Source of the DNA: Polaribacter sp. NJDZ03
GTDB lineage: Bacteria; Bacteroidota; Bacteroidia; Flavobacteriales; Flavobacteriaceae
Direction: 5' to 3'
Length of the DNA stretch: 64,000 nt
Assembly: GCF_019263805.1 (NCBI RefSeq)
Contig: NZ_CP079195.1
Span: forward strand, 1,831,001 to 1,895,000
Positions within the stretch are counted from its first letter, which is position 1. Each line of letters starts with the position of its first letter. Position numbers and translations under genes: made by a program. Of the stretch, positions 9,771 through 18,195 are shown one piece after another. The notes below the pieces were generated by a model, which was not told where the DNA came from, ran no database searches, and saw nothing but the letters and a program-made list of their open reading frames with translations.

Positions 9771-10051
9771 TATTTATAATGTTCTACTGTTGGAAAAGGT
9801 TCATAAAAATGATGTAATAATTCTTTCCATTGTTGATATTCATCAGACTTTCTAAATCCAATTTCATGGTCTTCTAGAGTTTCCCAATTCACTAATAAGA
9901 TATATTTATCTTCTTCTTCAATACATTTCTTTAATTGATGAGAGTTATATCCTTTCATAGAAGAAATAATCTTTTCTGCCTTCTTAAAATGATTTTCAAA
10001 AGCATCTGAAAGACCTTTTTTAATATTTAATGTAGCAACTTCTAGTATCAT
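9770..10051 (-). CDS. Antibiotic biosynthesis monooxygenase (ABM)-fold small protein
   Basis: 93 aa. The pattern fits a single ABM/dimeric ferredoxin-like domain: an opening beta strand [12 protein letters not shown], a helix with [12 protein letters not shown], and a second half with [13 protein letters not shown] and [10 protein letters not shown]. Proteins of this family are small dimeric oxygenases or heme-degrading or stress proteins; no substrate can be inferred. It sits between the two halves of methionine synthase and overlaps the second by one base, so it is expressed with them. Whether it has a role in methionine synthesis is unknown. Confidence 0.75.
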   Translation of the reverse strand: MILEVATLNIKKGLSDAFENHFKKAEKIISSMKGYNSHQLKKCIEEEDKYILLVNWETLEDHEIGFRKSDEYQQWKELLHHFYEPFPTVEHYK

Positions 10052-10155
10052 TATTCCTTCTAACTTATAACGAAATTTCTGACTCTACAGAAATAATCGA
10101 TTTTTTTATTATGATAATACTTTACTGGTTTTAAAAGCTTGTAAAGTCTATTAAT

Positions 10156-11178
10156 TTATACAGTTTTTTCTATTCTACTTGGAATAACTACAAAATTTCT
10201 TGGCTTATATTTTCCCGAAATCCTTGCTATCTCTTTAATATGCTCAGGTGATGTTCCACAACATCCACCGATAATATTGATTAAATCTTTCTTTAAATAT
10301 TCTTCTATCTGCTCGCCCATTTCTTCTGCAGTTTCGTCGTACTCACCAAAAGCATTTGGCAATCCAGCATTTGGATGTGCAGAAATAGCAAAGTCCGTTT
10401 TGTTTGCAATAGCCTGTAAATGAGGTTGTAATAAATTAGCTCCTAAGGCACAATTAAATCCTACAGATAATAAAGGAATGTGAGATACAGAAATTAAAAA
10501 AGCTTCTGCAGTTTGCCCAGATAAAGTTCTACCTGAAGCATCCGTAATGGTACCACTTAACATAATTGGAACATCAATACTACGCTCGTCTTTTACTTCT
10601 TCAATAGCAAATAATGCTGCTTTGGCATTTAGAGTATCAAACACCGTTTCTACTAACAATAAGTCCGCACCACCATCTAATAAAGCTTCTACTTGTTGTT
10701 TATAGGCAATTCTTAATTCATCAAAAGTAACTGCTCTATAACCCGGATCATTTACATCTGGAGACATACTTGCAGTTCTGTTTGTTGGGCCAATAGAACC
10801 TGCTACAAAACGAGGTTTGTGTGGTTCTTTTGCTGTAAACTCATTTGCAACTTCTTTAGCAATTTTTGCAGATTGATAATTTAGTTCGTACACTAAATTT
10901 TCCATCTGATAATCTGCCATTGCAATAGTAGTTCCAGAAAAAGTATTGGTTTCTATAATATCTGCACCAGCTTCAAAATATTTACCATGAATGGTTTTTA
11001 TTGCTTCTGGTTGCGTTATTGACAACAAGTCATTATTACCTTGTAAAGGTGATGGATAGTCTTTAAAACGTTCTCCCCTAAAATCTTCTTCCGTGAATTT
11101 ATAGGCTTGTAGCATAGTACCCATAGCACCATCTAAAACCAAAATTCTTTCTTGTAAAGCTTTGTATATATTTGACAT
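10156..11178 (-). CDS. metH: Methionine synthase, homocysteine-binding subunit
   Basis: 340 aa homocysteine S-methyltransferase domain. The three zinc cysteines are present: C243 in GFNCALG and the pair C306-C307 in GGCCGTSPEH. It begins LQERILVLDGAMGTMLQ, the classical start of the MetH N-terminal barrel. Together with 7095-9770 it makes a two-gene methionine synthase. The upstream leader is a SAM-I riboswitch, so the operon is controlled by S-adenosylmethionine. Confidence 0.95.
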   Translation of the reverse strand: MSNIYKALQERILVLDGAMGTMLQAYKFTEEDFRGERFKDYPSPLQGNNDLLSITQPEAIKTIHGKYFEAGADIIETNTFSGTTIAMADYQMENLVYELNYQSAKIAKEVANEFTAKEPHKPRFVAGSIGPTNRTASMSPDVNDPGYRAVTFDELRIAYKQQVEALLDGGADLLLVETVFDTLNAKAALFAIEEVKDERSIDVPIMLSGTITDASGRTLSGQTAEAFLISVSHIPLLSVGFNCALGANLLQPHLQAIANKTDFAISAHPNAGLPNAFGEYDETAEEMGEQIEEYLKKDLINIIGGCCGTSPEHIKEIARISGKYKPRNFVVIPSRIEKTV

Positions 11179-11231
11179 TCCTGAAAATTAATTTTTGTGT
11201 TATCAGGAAAAGAAGAATTGATACTTTTTCC

Positions 11232-11353
11232 GTTATCTCTCTGAAAGGTTCTGAACCTAGTTCAGAAAGAATCAGTAGAAATTAGCACCTTCTTTAAAGA
11301 TAAAGGGTTGCCAAGGCTTCCTCGGGTCTAATCCCTCAACCTTTCTTGATAAC
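11232..11353 (-). promoter_or_regulatory. SAM-I (S-box) riboswitch upstream of metH
   Basis: Minus-strand sequence has the S-box hallmarks in order: P1 5' strand GTTATC then AAGAAAGG, GAGGGATTAGACCCGAGGAA, GCC..GGCAACC, GGTGCTAATTTC, and the closing GATAAC of P1. The expression platform shows no T-run terminator. Instead CCTGA...TCAGG pairs across the bases just before the metH start codon, which suggests control of translation initiation. Confidence 0.93.
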
Positions 11354-11416
11354 AATATTTAATAAATGAACTAAATTACGTTACAAAGTAACGAACTTTT
11401 TTCTTGTTTTAATAAT

Positions 11417-12304
11417 TTATTCGTAGATATCTGATGATAAGTAACGATCTCCTCTATCACAAATAATAGCAACAATAACACCTTTATCTATTGATTTTGC
11501 TACTTTTAACGCGGTAGCAACAGATCCTCCACTACTCATTCCTGCAAAAATGCCTTCTTCTTTTGCCAAACGAACCGTCATTTCTTTTGCTTCTTCTTCA
11601 CTTACTTCAAATATTTGATCTATTTTTTTAGGTTTAAAAATAGCGGGCATATATTCTTCAGACCATTTTCTAATTCCAGGTATTTTAGCTCCTTCTGTTG
11701 GCTGCGCTCCAATAATGGTAATATTTTCGTTTTGTGATTTTAAATAATCAGAAACGCCAGTAATGGTACCTGTAGTTCCCATGGCAGAAACAAAATGAGT
11801 AACTTCTCCTTCTGTATCTCTCCAAATTTCTGGTCCTGTTGTATTAAAATGTGCTTTCGGATTGTCAAAATTATCAAACTGATTTAAACGAAAGTATCCT
11901 TTTTTATATTTTAACTTTAAAGCATAATCAATTGCTCCTTCAATACCTTTATCTGCAGGAGTTAAAATTACTTTTGCTCCGTATGCGCGCATTGTTTTAA
12001 CACGTTCTATGGTAGAGTTTTCTGGCATTGTAAGCACCATATTTACACCTAAAACTTTTGCCATTAAAGCCAATGCAATACCCGTGTTTCCACTTGTTGC
12101 TTCTACTAAAGTATCACCTTTCTTTATGTTTTTTCTTTTAATTGCTTCAGAAATCATATAGTAGGCTGCTCTATCTTTTACACTTCCTCCTGGATTATTT
12201 CCTTCTAGTTTTAATAATAAAGTAACACCTTCTTTCTTTAAGATATTTTGCACTTCTACAAGTGGTGTATTTCCAACAAAATCTATGATACTCTTGGTTT
12301 TCAT
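11417..12304 (-). CDS. cysM: Cysteine synthase (O-acetylserine sulfhydrylase)
   Basis: 295 aa fold-type II PLP enzyme. The PLP-binding lysine is K43 in PGGSVKDRAA, and the phosphate-binding loop EATSGNTGIALA is present. Its length and lack of an extended C-terminus fit the CysM branch. It joins sulfide to O-acetylserine to make cysteine. It follows cysE with one intervening base and is the last gene of the sulfate assimilation operon. Confidence 0.92.
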   Translation of the reverse strand: MKTKSIIDFVGNTPLVEVQNILKKEGVTLLLKLEGNNPGGSVKDRAAYYMISEAIKRKNIKKGDTLVEATSGNTGIALALMAKVLGVNMVLTMPENSTIERVKTMRAYGAKVILTPADKGIEGAIDYALKLKYKKGYFRLNQFDNFDNPKAHFNTTGPEIWRDTEGEVTHFVSAMGTTGTITGVSDYLKSQNENITIIGAQPTEGAKIPGIRKWSEEYMPAIFKPKKIDQIFEVSEEEAKEMTVRLAKEEGIFAGMSSGGSVATALKVAKSIDKGVIVAIICDRGDRYLSSDIYE

Positions 12305-12305
12305 T

Positions 12306-13064
12306 CTAATTTCTTTTTTGAAAAATATTATTTTCTGATTGTACTGTTACCACCGAATTTTCTGGAACGGATTCCATAATACAAACATTGGCTCCAATTA
12401 CAGAGTTTTTTCCTATTACAACATCTCCTCCTAAAATAGTAGCGTTTGCATAAATAACAACACCACTCTCTATAGTGGGATGCCTTTTTGTTGATGCTAA
12501 ACTTTTCTTTACCTGAATTCCTCCTAAAGTTACTCCCTGAAAAATCTGTACATTATCTTTTATAATAGCAGATTCTCCTATTACAGTTCCTGTTCCGTGA
12601 TCTATATGAAAAGAAGCTCCTATTTGTGCTCCTGGATGAATCTCTGTACCAGTTTTGCTGTGTGCAAACTCACTCATTATTCTTGGAAAAACAGGGATTC
12701 CTAAATTTAATAATTGGTGACTTAAGCGATACACTGCAATGGCATAAAACCCTGGATATGCTAAATAAATTTCTTCTAAACTTTTAGCAGCAGGATCATT
12801 TTTTTCTGCAGCAGCAGCATCTAAATCTAATTTTTGACGAATAGTAACAAAAGAATTTTCAAAATCATTCCACAAATTCTCTCCGTTTTCAACGGATAAT
12901 CTTTCTAGAATTTTTAAAAATTTTAATCTTGTTTCTTGGCCACTTTCAGACAAATGGAGTTCATCAAACAAGTTATTAATTAACTGTTTAGTAAAAACTT
13001 CTACCGCATCTCTTAAACACATGCTGTAGTTTTTAAACGTAACTATTTGTGCTGTTTCTTTCAT
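12306..13064 (-). CDS. cysE: Serine O-acetyltransferase
   Basis: 252 aa. The N-terminal helical domain is followed by a left-handed parallel beta-helix with hexapeptide repeats from about residue 140. The catalytic pair is D155-H156 in SFHIDHGTGTVIGES. It acetylates serine from acetyl-CoA, giving O-acetylserine for the adjacent CysM. An EpsC/SAT-type length; no truncation. Confidence 0.92.
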   Translation of the reverse strand: MKETAQIVTFKNYSMCLRDAVEVFTKQLINNLFDELHLSESGQETRLKFLKILERLSVENGENLWNDFENSFVTIRQKLDLDAAAAEKNDPAAKSLEEIYLAYPGFYAIAVYRLSHQLLNLGIPVFPRIMSEFAHSKTGTEIHPGAQIGASFHIDHGTGTVIGESAIIKDNVQIFQGVTLGGIQVKKSLASTKRHPTIESGVVIYANATILGGDVVIGKNSVIGANVCIMESVPENSVVTVQSENNIFQKRN

Positions 13065-13073
13065 TATAGCCTT

Positions 13074-13406
13074 TTACATTTCTGGTGCTAAAGTAACCTC
13101 TAACCCTTCCATTGCTGGGGTCATTTGTATCTGACAGCCCAATCTACTATTGTCTTCTACATTAAATGCTTCTGCTAACATAGCATCTTCATCATCTGAC
13201 ATTTCTGGTAATTCGGTATCTGAATTTACATAACACTGACAAGAAGCACACATGGCCATACCGCCACAAATACCTATGGTACCTTCTTCTGCTAATTCGT
13301 AAGAACGAACAACCTCCATAAGGTTCATTGCCATGTCTGTAGGTGCTACAATTTCATGCATTACACCATTTCTATCAGTTATTTTTATATTTATATCTAC
13401 GCTCAT
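13074..13406 (-). CDS. 2Fe-2S ferredoxin (adrenodoxin type)
   Basis: 110 aa. Cluster ligands are C47, C53, C56 and C91 (C-x5-C-x2-C, then 34 residues to the fourth Cys), the adrenodoxin/ISC-ferredoxin spacing. It is placed between a ferredoxin-NADP reductase and cysE in the sulfur operon, which suggests that it carries electrons from that reductase to the siroheme sulfite reductase at 16004-18097. The partner assignment is inference from position. Confidence 0.88.
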   Translation of the reverse strand: MSVDINIKITDRNGVMHEIVAPTDMAMNLMEVVRSYELAEEGTIGICGGMAMCASCQCYVNSDTELPEMSDDEDAMLAEAFNVEDNSRLGCQIQMTPAMEGLEVTLAPEM

Positions 13407-13450
13407 TTTACATTTTTTACCAAAGTCAAAAGTAATAAATTTGTTTGGTT

Positions 13451-13483
13451 AGACCTCAAAGGTTTTAAAAACCTTTAAGGTCT
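13451..13483. repeat. Palindromic repeat (family member 2)
   Basis: Inverted repeat AGACCTCAAAGGTTTT / AAAACCTTTAAGGTCT with one mismatched position, lying inside the cys operon between the reductase and ferredoxin genes. No T run, so it is not an obvious terminator. Confidence 0.6.
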
Positions 13484-13570
13484 TTCTTATTCTCTTTATT
13501 AATTGTCTACTAAATTAAGTAAACCTAACAATTTTATACTTATAAGGTTTTTTAAAACTTGTAGTAAAAA

Positions 13571-14626
13571 TTACTCAATCGCTTTTACAACAGCTTTCGG
13601 TGCATCTTTTCTTGTTCCATCAAACCCTTCTACACCACCAACTGTAGTATATTTCATAACGTATTTCTTATCTGGAAAAATTCTTTGATAAGCACTCTGA
13701 CACATTAAAGTTGCTTCGTGAAAACCACAAAGAATTAACTTTAATTTACCAGGATATGTGTTTACATCTCCAATAGCATAGATTCCAGGAATATTTGTTT
13801 GATAATCTAACGCATTATTTACTTTAATTGCATTTTTCTCTATCTCTAATCCCCAGTTTGCAATAGGCCCTAATTTTGGTGATAATCCAAATAACGGAAT
13901 AAAATGATCTGTATCTACAATAAAAGCATCTTCTCCTTTTTTCTCTACAGCAACTCCCGTTACTTTATCTGTACCGATAATTCCTTTTACTTCCGCAGGA
14001 GTTATCATTCTAATTTTACCTAAATTCTTTAATTCTTGTACTTTTTCTACAGAATCTAAAGCACCTCTAAATTCATTTCTTCTGTGAATTAAAGTTACTT
14101 CTGATGCTACATCGGATAAGAAAACGGCCCAATCTAAAGCAGAATCTCCACCACCAGAAATTACTACTTTTTTATCTCTATAAAATTCTGGTTCTTTAAT
14201 AATGTATTCAACACCTTTATCTTCAAAATCTGCGATGTTAGGTATCAATGGTTTTCTTGGCTCAAAAGAACCTAAACCACCAGCAATTGCAACAATTTTA
14301 GCATGGTGTTTTGTTCCTTTATTTGTAGTAACAATAAAAGTACCATCATCTTGCTTGTCTATTGTTTCTGCTCTTTCACCTAAGGTAAAACCGGGCTTAA
14401 ATTGCTTTGTTTGCTCTATTAATTTATGTGTTAAATCTCCAGCTAAAATTTCTGGATATGCAGGAATATCATAAATTGGTTTCTTCGGATAAATCTCAGA
14501 ACACTGCCCTCCTGGTTGAGGCAACGCATCAATTAAATGACATTTTAATTTTAATAAACCAGCTTCAAAAACTGTAAATAACCCTGTTGGTCCTGCTCCA
14601 ATAATAAGTATGTCTGTTGTAATCAT
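13571..14626 (-). CDS. Ferredoxin-NADP(+) reductase, thioredoxin-reductase-like
   Basis: 351 aa flavoprotein. An FAD-binding GxGxxG is at 8-13 (IIGAGPTGL), and a second nucleotide-binding motif GGGDSALDWA lies near residue 160. The CxxC of true thioredoxin reductases is missing, and the length is greater, which fits the YumC-type ferredoxin/flavodoxin-NADP reductase family. It is two bases after the SirC-like gene and just ahead of the ferredoxin gene, so the pair likely supplies NADPH electrons to sulfite reductase. Confidence 0.85.
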   Translation of the reverse strand: MITTDILIIGAGPTGLFTVFEAGLLKLKCHLIDALPQPGGQCSEIYPKKPIYDIPAYPEILAGDLTHKLIEQTKQFKPGFTLGERAETIDKQDDGTFIVTTNKGTKHHAKIVAIAGGLGSFEPRKPLIPNIADFEDKGVEYIIKEPEFYRDKKVVISGGGDSALDWAVFLSDVASEVTLIHRRNEFRGALDSVEKVQELKNLGKIRMITPAEVKGIIGTDKVTGVAVEKKGEDAFIVDTDHFIPLFGLSPKLGPIANWGLEIEKNAIKVNNALDYQTNIPGIYAIGDVNTYPGKLKLILCGFHEATLMCQSAYQRIFPDKKYVMKYTTVGGVEGFDGTRKDAPKAVVKAIE

Positions 14627-14627
14627 C

Positions 14628-15212
14628 TTAAGATTCTTTTTTCTCTATTAATCCTTTGGTGAATTCGTTTAATGTTTCCACTTTTTCTTCGAAATCTCCT
14701 TTTATTGTTTTTCTAAACTCGTTTAAATTCTGCACCAAGTCATCTACATTTTCGGGAATTACATCCTCAAAAAACTGACGTAATCTTTTGGCTGTTGTTG
14801 GTGATTGACCATTGGTAGAAATGGCTACTTTTACATTTCCTTTCGTTACAATGCCGCCCATATAAAAATCACAAAAAGGAGGATTATCAGCAACATTTAC
14901 CAATATGCTTCTCTTTCTACAATGTTTATAAACCTTTTCGTTTACTTCTGGAAACTCTGTTGTTGCCACAACAATATGCTTTCCTTTTAAATACCGTTTA
15001 TTATATTTTTCTTTAATCAGTTTTACGTTTCCCTTCTTTGCTAATGCAGTTGTGCCTTCTCTAAACATAGGAGAGACTATTGTTACATTTGCATCTGGAC
15101 TCGATTTTAACAAAAAAGTTAATTTTTCTTCTGCCACAAAACCTCCTCCAATTATTAAAACTTGAAGATTTTTTGTTTTTAAAAAAATAGGATATAAATT
15201 ATTTTTTTCCAT
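14628..15212 (-). CDS. Precorrin-2 dehydrogenase / sirohydrochlorin ferrochelatase-like (siroheme synthase N-terminal domain)
   Basis: 194 aa, matching the N-terminal (Met8p-like) half of CysG. A Rossmann motif IIGGGFVAEEK is at 20-30; a Ser/Asn-rich segment VNVADNPPFCDF and AISTNGQSPTTAKRLRQ follow as in the family. It oxidises precorrin-2 and may insert iron, giving siroheme. It is five bases after the methyltransferase gene for the preceding step, so siroheme is made by two separate proteins beside the enzyme that needs it. Confidence 0.88.
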   Translation of the reverse strand: MEKNNLYPIFLKTKNLQVLIIGGGFVAEEKLTFLLKSSPDANVTIVSPMFREGTTALAKKGNVKLIKEKYNKRYLKGKHIVVATTEFPEVNEKVYKHCRKRSILVNVADNPPFCDFYMGGIVTKGNVKVAISTNGQSPTTAKRLRQFFEDVIPENVDDLVQNLNEFRKTIKGDFEEKVETLNEFTKGLIEKKES

Positions 15213-15216
15213 AAAT

Positions 15217-15987
15217 CTATCCTTTTAATTCGTTTGCAAATTGTTGTTGAACGTCTGAAATTGTTTCACGATGTTTTACAACTTCACCCAAAACAATAAT
15301 TGCAGGATTTTTTAAATCATTATCCGCAACAATTTTTTCTATGCTATCTACAGTTCCAATTCCTACTTTTTCTTCAGATGTGGTTCCTCTTTGAATAATT
15401 GCAACAGGTAAATTATTTTTACCTTCTGCTTGAAACAATTTTACAATCTGAGGCAACTTACTCATGCCCATTAAAACAACTACAGTTGCGTTAGACTTTG
15501 CAGCCAACTCAATATCATTAGAAATTTTATGGTCTTTTGTAGTTCCTGTAATTACCCAAAAACTTTCTGCGCTACCACGTTTTGTTAACGGTATATTTTG
15601 ATAAGCAGCTACTGCTAAAGAAGAAGAAATACCTGGAACCATTGCTGTTTCTAAACCAAAACTTGCAGCATACTCCATTTCTTCTGCTCCTCTTCCAAAA
15701 ATAAACGGATCGCCACCTTTTAAACGAACTACATGTCCGCTTGCTTTTGCACGTGTAACAATCAACTCATTAATTTGCTCTTGCTGATATTTATAACACC
15801 CTCTACGTTTTCCAACAAAAATTTGTTCAGCTTCTGGGTTTATATATGCTAACAATTCTTCATTCACCAAAGCATCATATAAAACTACATCGGCCATTTT
15901 TAAAACCTTAATGGCTTTTACTGTAATTAAATCTATATCGCCAGGGCCTGCACCTACTACAGTTAACTTTGGTGTTTTAAAACTCAT
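15217..15987 (-). CDS. cobA: Uroporphyrinogen-III C-methyltransferase
   Basis: 256 aa SUMT. It has the SAM-binding GAGPGDIDLITVKA segment at 12-25 and the second family motif RLKGGDPFIFGRGAEE in the middle. It makes precorrin-2 from uroporphyrinogen III, the first step of siroheme synthesis. Its position directly downstream of the sulfite reductase gene fits a cofactor supply role. Confidence 0.93.
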   Translation of the reverse strand: MSFKTPKLTVVGAGPGDIDLITVKAIKVLKMADVVLYDALVNEELLAYINPEAEQIFVGKRRGCYKYQQEQINELIVTRAKASGHVVRLKGGDPFIFGRGAEEMEYAASFGLETAMVPGISSSLAVAAYQNIPLTKRGSAESFWVITGTTKDHKISNDIELAAKSNATVVVLMGMSKLPQIVKLFQAEGKNNLPVAIIQRGTTSEEKVGIGTVDSIEKIVADNDLKNPAIIVLGEVVKHRETISDVQQQFANELKG

Positions 15988-16003
15988 TTTATTCTTTTAT
16001 AAC

Positions 16004-18097
16004 TTACTCTGCAATTGCAGTTTCAGCATTTCTATAAGCTCTTACTTTCTGTAAAAACGTATTTGCATCGCTAATATACTTCTTTGCAAATTCTTCTGTT
16101 GGAGCAAACTTATTAATTTGATAAATTAAATCTGCAAAAGAACCTCCTAAATCTATTTTTTCTGATGAAATAAATTCAGTGTCAAATTGAGAAATAATAC
16201 TTGCATGCGTATTTGTTTTCTTATCTGCGGCTAACAAAGATGCTTTTGCTGAATTTACAATAGACTGATATGCATAATAAATTGCACCAGAATACACTCC
16301 GTTTTCAAAAGCTTCGTTTGCATTTTCAATTTTCTCATCACTTTCTAAAAATAAAGTAGCAATTAAATCGATTACAACACCTGCACATTCTCCAATACCA
16401 ATTTCTTTTAGATATTTCTCTTCTTCTCCCCAATCGATAAAATCTTCTTGAGTTAAATTAGTAACATCTTGCAAATCGTTTAATAAATCATAAAAATAAC
16501 GTTCTCCTGTCACTTTATAATAGTCTACAAAAGATTTTCCCTTAGCATTTGCTTCAAAATCATTAAAAATTCTACGCAATGCTTCTGGTCCTCTTTTACT
16601 TGGTACTTTTACTACTTTATCTGCAAATAATGCATTTCCGTTTCCTAAATTTCCTCCACCTAATAAAACTTGTAACGCTGGCGCCACTAATTTATCTGGT
16701 GTTCTAACAGTCATTCCTTGAAAACCAATGTTTGCCATATTGTGTTGTCCACAAGCATTCATACAACCACTAATCTTAATTACAAGGTCTTCATTTTTTA
16801 AATACTGAGGATATTCTGCTTTTATAACGCGCTCTAATTCGTCTGCAATACCTGTACTACTTGCAATACCTAAGTTACATGTATCTGTACCTGGACAAGC
16901 TGTAATATCTACCGCTTTATTATAACCTGCTGCTACAAAACCTAATTTCTCTAATTCTTGATAGAAATAAGGAACTAAATCTTCTTTTACAAAAGGAATA
17001 ACAATATTTTGACGCAAGGTTAAACGAACTTCACCTGCTGCATATGCATCAACTAAATCTGCTAATAAACGAGCTTTATCTGTATAAAAATCTCCTAATA
17101 AAACTTTAATTCCGATTGCAACATAACCTGCTTGCTTTTGAGGAATTAAGTTGGTAGATTTCCATAACTCAAATGCTGCTTGGTCTTTTATAACTGCTTC
17201 TGGTGCTTCAACAGAAACTGGAGTTGACGCAACATAACCATCTGCATCAATAGCAACTGATTTTAATTCGATAGCCTTTTGTTCTTGTGCTACTAATTCT
17301 TTAAAAGCTTCTAAACCGATGTCTTTTAATAAGAATTTCATTCTTGCTTTGGCTCTACTTTTACGTTCACCATAACGATCAAAAACTCTTAAAACACCTT
17401 CCATTACTGGAATAATTTTATCTGATGGTAAAAACTCATATAAAGTTTCTGCATGTCTTGGCTGAGAACCTAATCCTCCTGCAACCATCACTTTAAAACC
17501 TCTTACTCCGTTTTCAATTTTAGCAATAAATCCTAAATCATGTAAATAAGATAATCCCGTATCTGCATCTGTAGAAGAAAAAGAAACCTTGAATTTACGT
17601 CCCATTTCTTGACAAATAGGGTTACGTAAAAAGAATTTATACAAAGCATCTGCATACGGAGAAACATCAAAAGGCTCATCAACATCAATACCTGCTGTTT
17701 CTGAAGCAGTTACATTTCTTACCACATTACCACAAGCTTCACGCAACGTAACATCATCTTTTTCTAATTCTGCCCATAATTCTGGCGTTCTTTGTAAATC
17801 TACATAGTGAATTTGAATATCTTGACGCGTTGTAATATGCAACCTACCTCTAGAATACTCATCTGAAACCTCAGAAATTCTTCGTAATTGATTACTCATT
17901 ACTTTACCATAAGGCAATTTAATACGAATCATTTGCACGCCTTCTTGACGCTGACCGTAAACCCCTCTAGCTAAACGTAAACTTCTAAATTTTTCTTCGT
18001 CTATTTGTAGGTTATTGAATTTTGCAATTTTATCTGCTAAATCAATAATATCTTTTTCTACAACTTGGTTTTCTATTTCTGTTCTAAAACTCTGCAT
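16004..18097 (-). CDS. Siroheme sulfite (or nitrite) reductase with C-terminal HEPN domain
   Basis: 697 aa. Two ferredoxin-like half-domains (the RxLHxTxRQDIQ-type repeat occurs near residue 95 and again near 350) and the 4Fe-4S/siroheme cysteines C401, C407, C445, C449 (TACPGTDTC and SGCMNACGQ) define the sulfite/nitrite reductase core. After about residue 560 a helical extension (ENGVYSGAIYYAYQSIVNSAK... RAYRNAE) has the features of a HEPN domain, including the C-terminal R-x4 motif region, which ordinary sulfite reductases do not have. Context (cysDNH, siroheme genes, ferredoxin) argues for sulfite as substrate, with reduced ferredoxin as donor. Confidence 0.88.
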   Translation of the reverse strand: MQSFRTEIENQVVEKDIIDLADKIAKFNNLQIDEEKFRSLRLARGVYGQRQEGVQMIRIKLPYGKVMSNQLRRISEVSDEYSRGRLHITTRQDIQIHYVDLQRTPELWAELEKDDVTLREACGNVVRNVTASETAGIDVDEPFDVSPYADALYKFFLRNPICQEMGRKFKVSFSSTDADTGLSYLHDLGFIAKIENGVRGFKVMVAGGLGSQPRHAETLYEFLPSDKIIPVMEGVLRVFDRYGERKSRAKARMKFLLKDIGLEAFKELVAQEQKAIELKSVAIDADGYVASTPVSVEAPEAVIKDQAAFELWKSTNLIPQKQAGYVAIGIKVLLGDFYTDKARLLADLVDAYAAGEVRLTLRQNIVIPFVKEDLVPYFYQELEKLGFVAAGYNKAVDITACPGTDTCNLGIASSTGIADELERVIKAEYPQYLKNEDLVIKISGCMNACGQHNMANIGFQGMTVRTPDKLVAPALQVLLGGGNLGNGNALFADKVVKVPSKRGPEALRRIFNDFEANAKGKSFVDYYKVTGERYFYDLLNDLQDVTNLTQEDFIDWGEEEKYLKEIGIGECAGVVIDLIATLFLESDEKIENANEAFENGVYSGAIYYAYQSIVNSAKASLLAADKKTNTHASIISQFDTEFISSEKIDLGGSFADLIYQINKFAPTEEFAKKYISDANTFLQKVRAYRNAETAIAE

Positions 18098-18195
18098 TTT
18101 TTCTAGTATTTAGTAGTTAGTATTAAGTATCAAGTAACTCTTAATACCCTTAATTTCTACTTTAGTTTTACTTTGTACTTAATTCTTGATTCTTT

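Noticed and set aside
9316..9855. 179-codon plus-strand frame opposite metH
   Set aside because: Lies wholly over the conserved pterin-binding part of metH and the ABM gene; Cys/Ser/Pro-rich translation without a recognisable fold.
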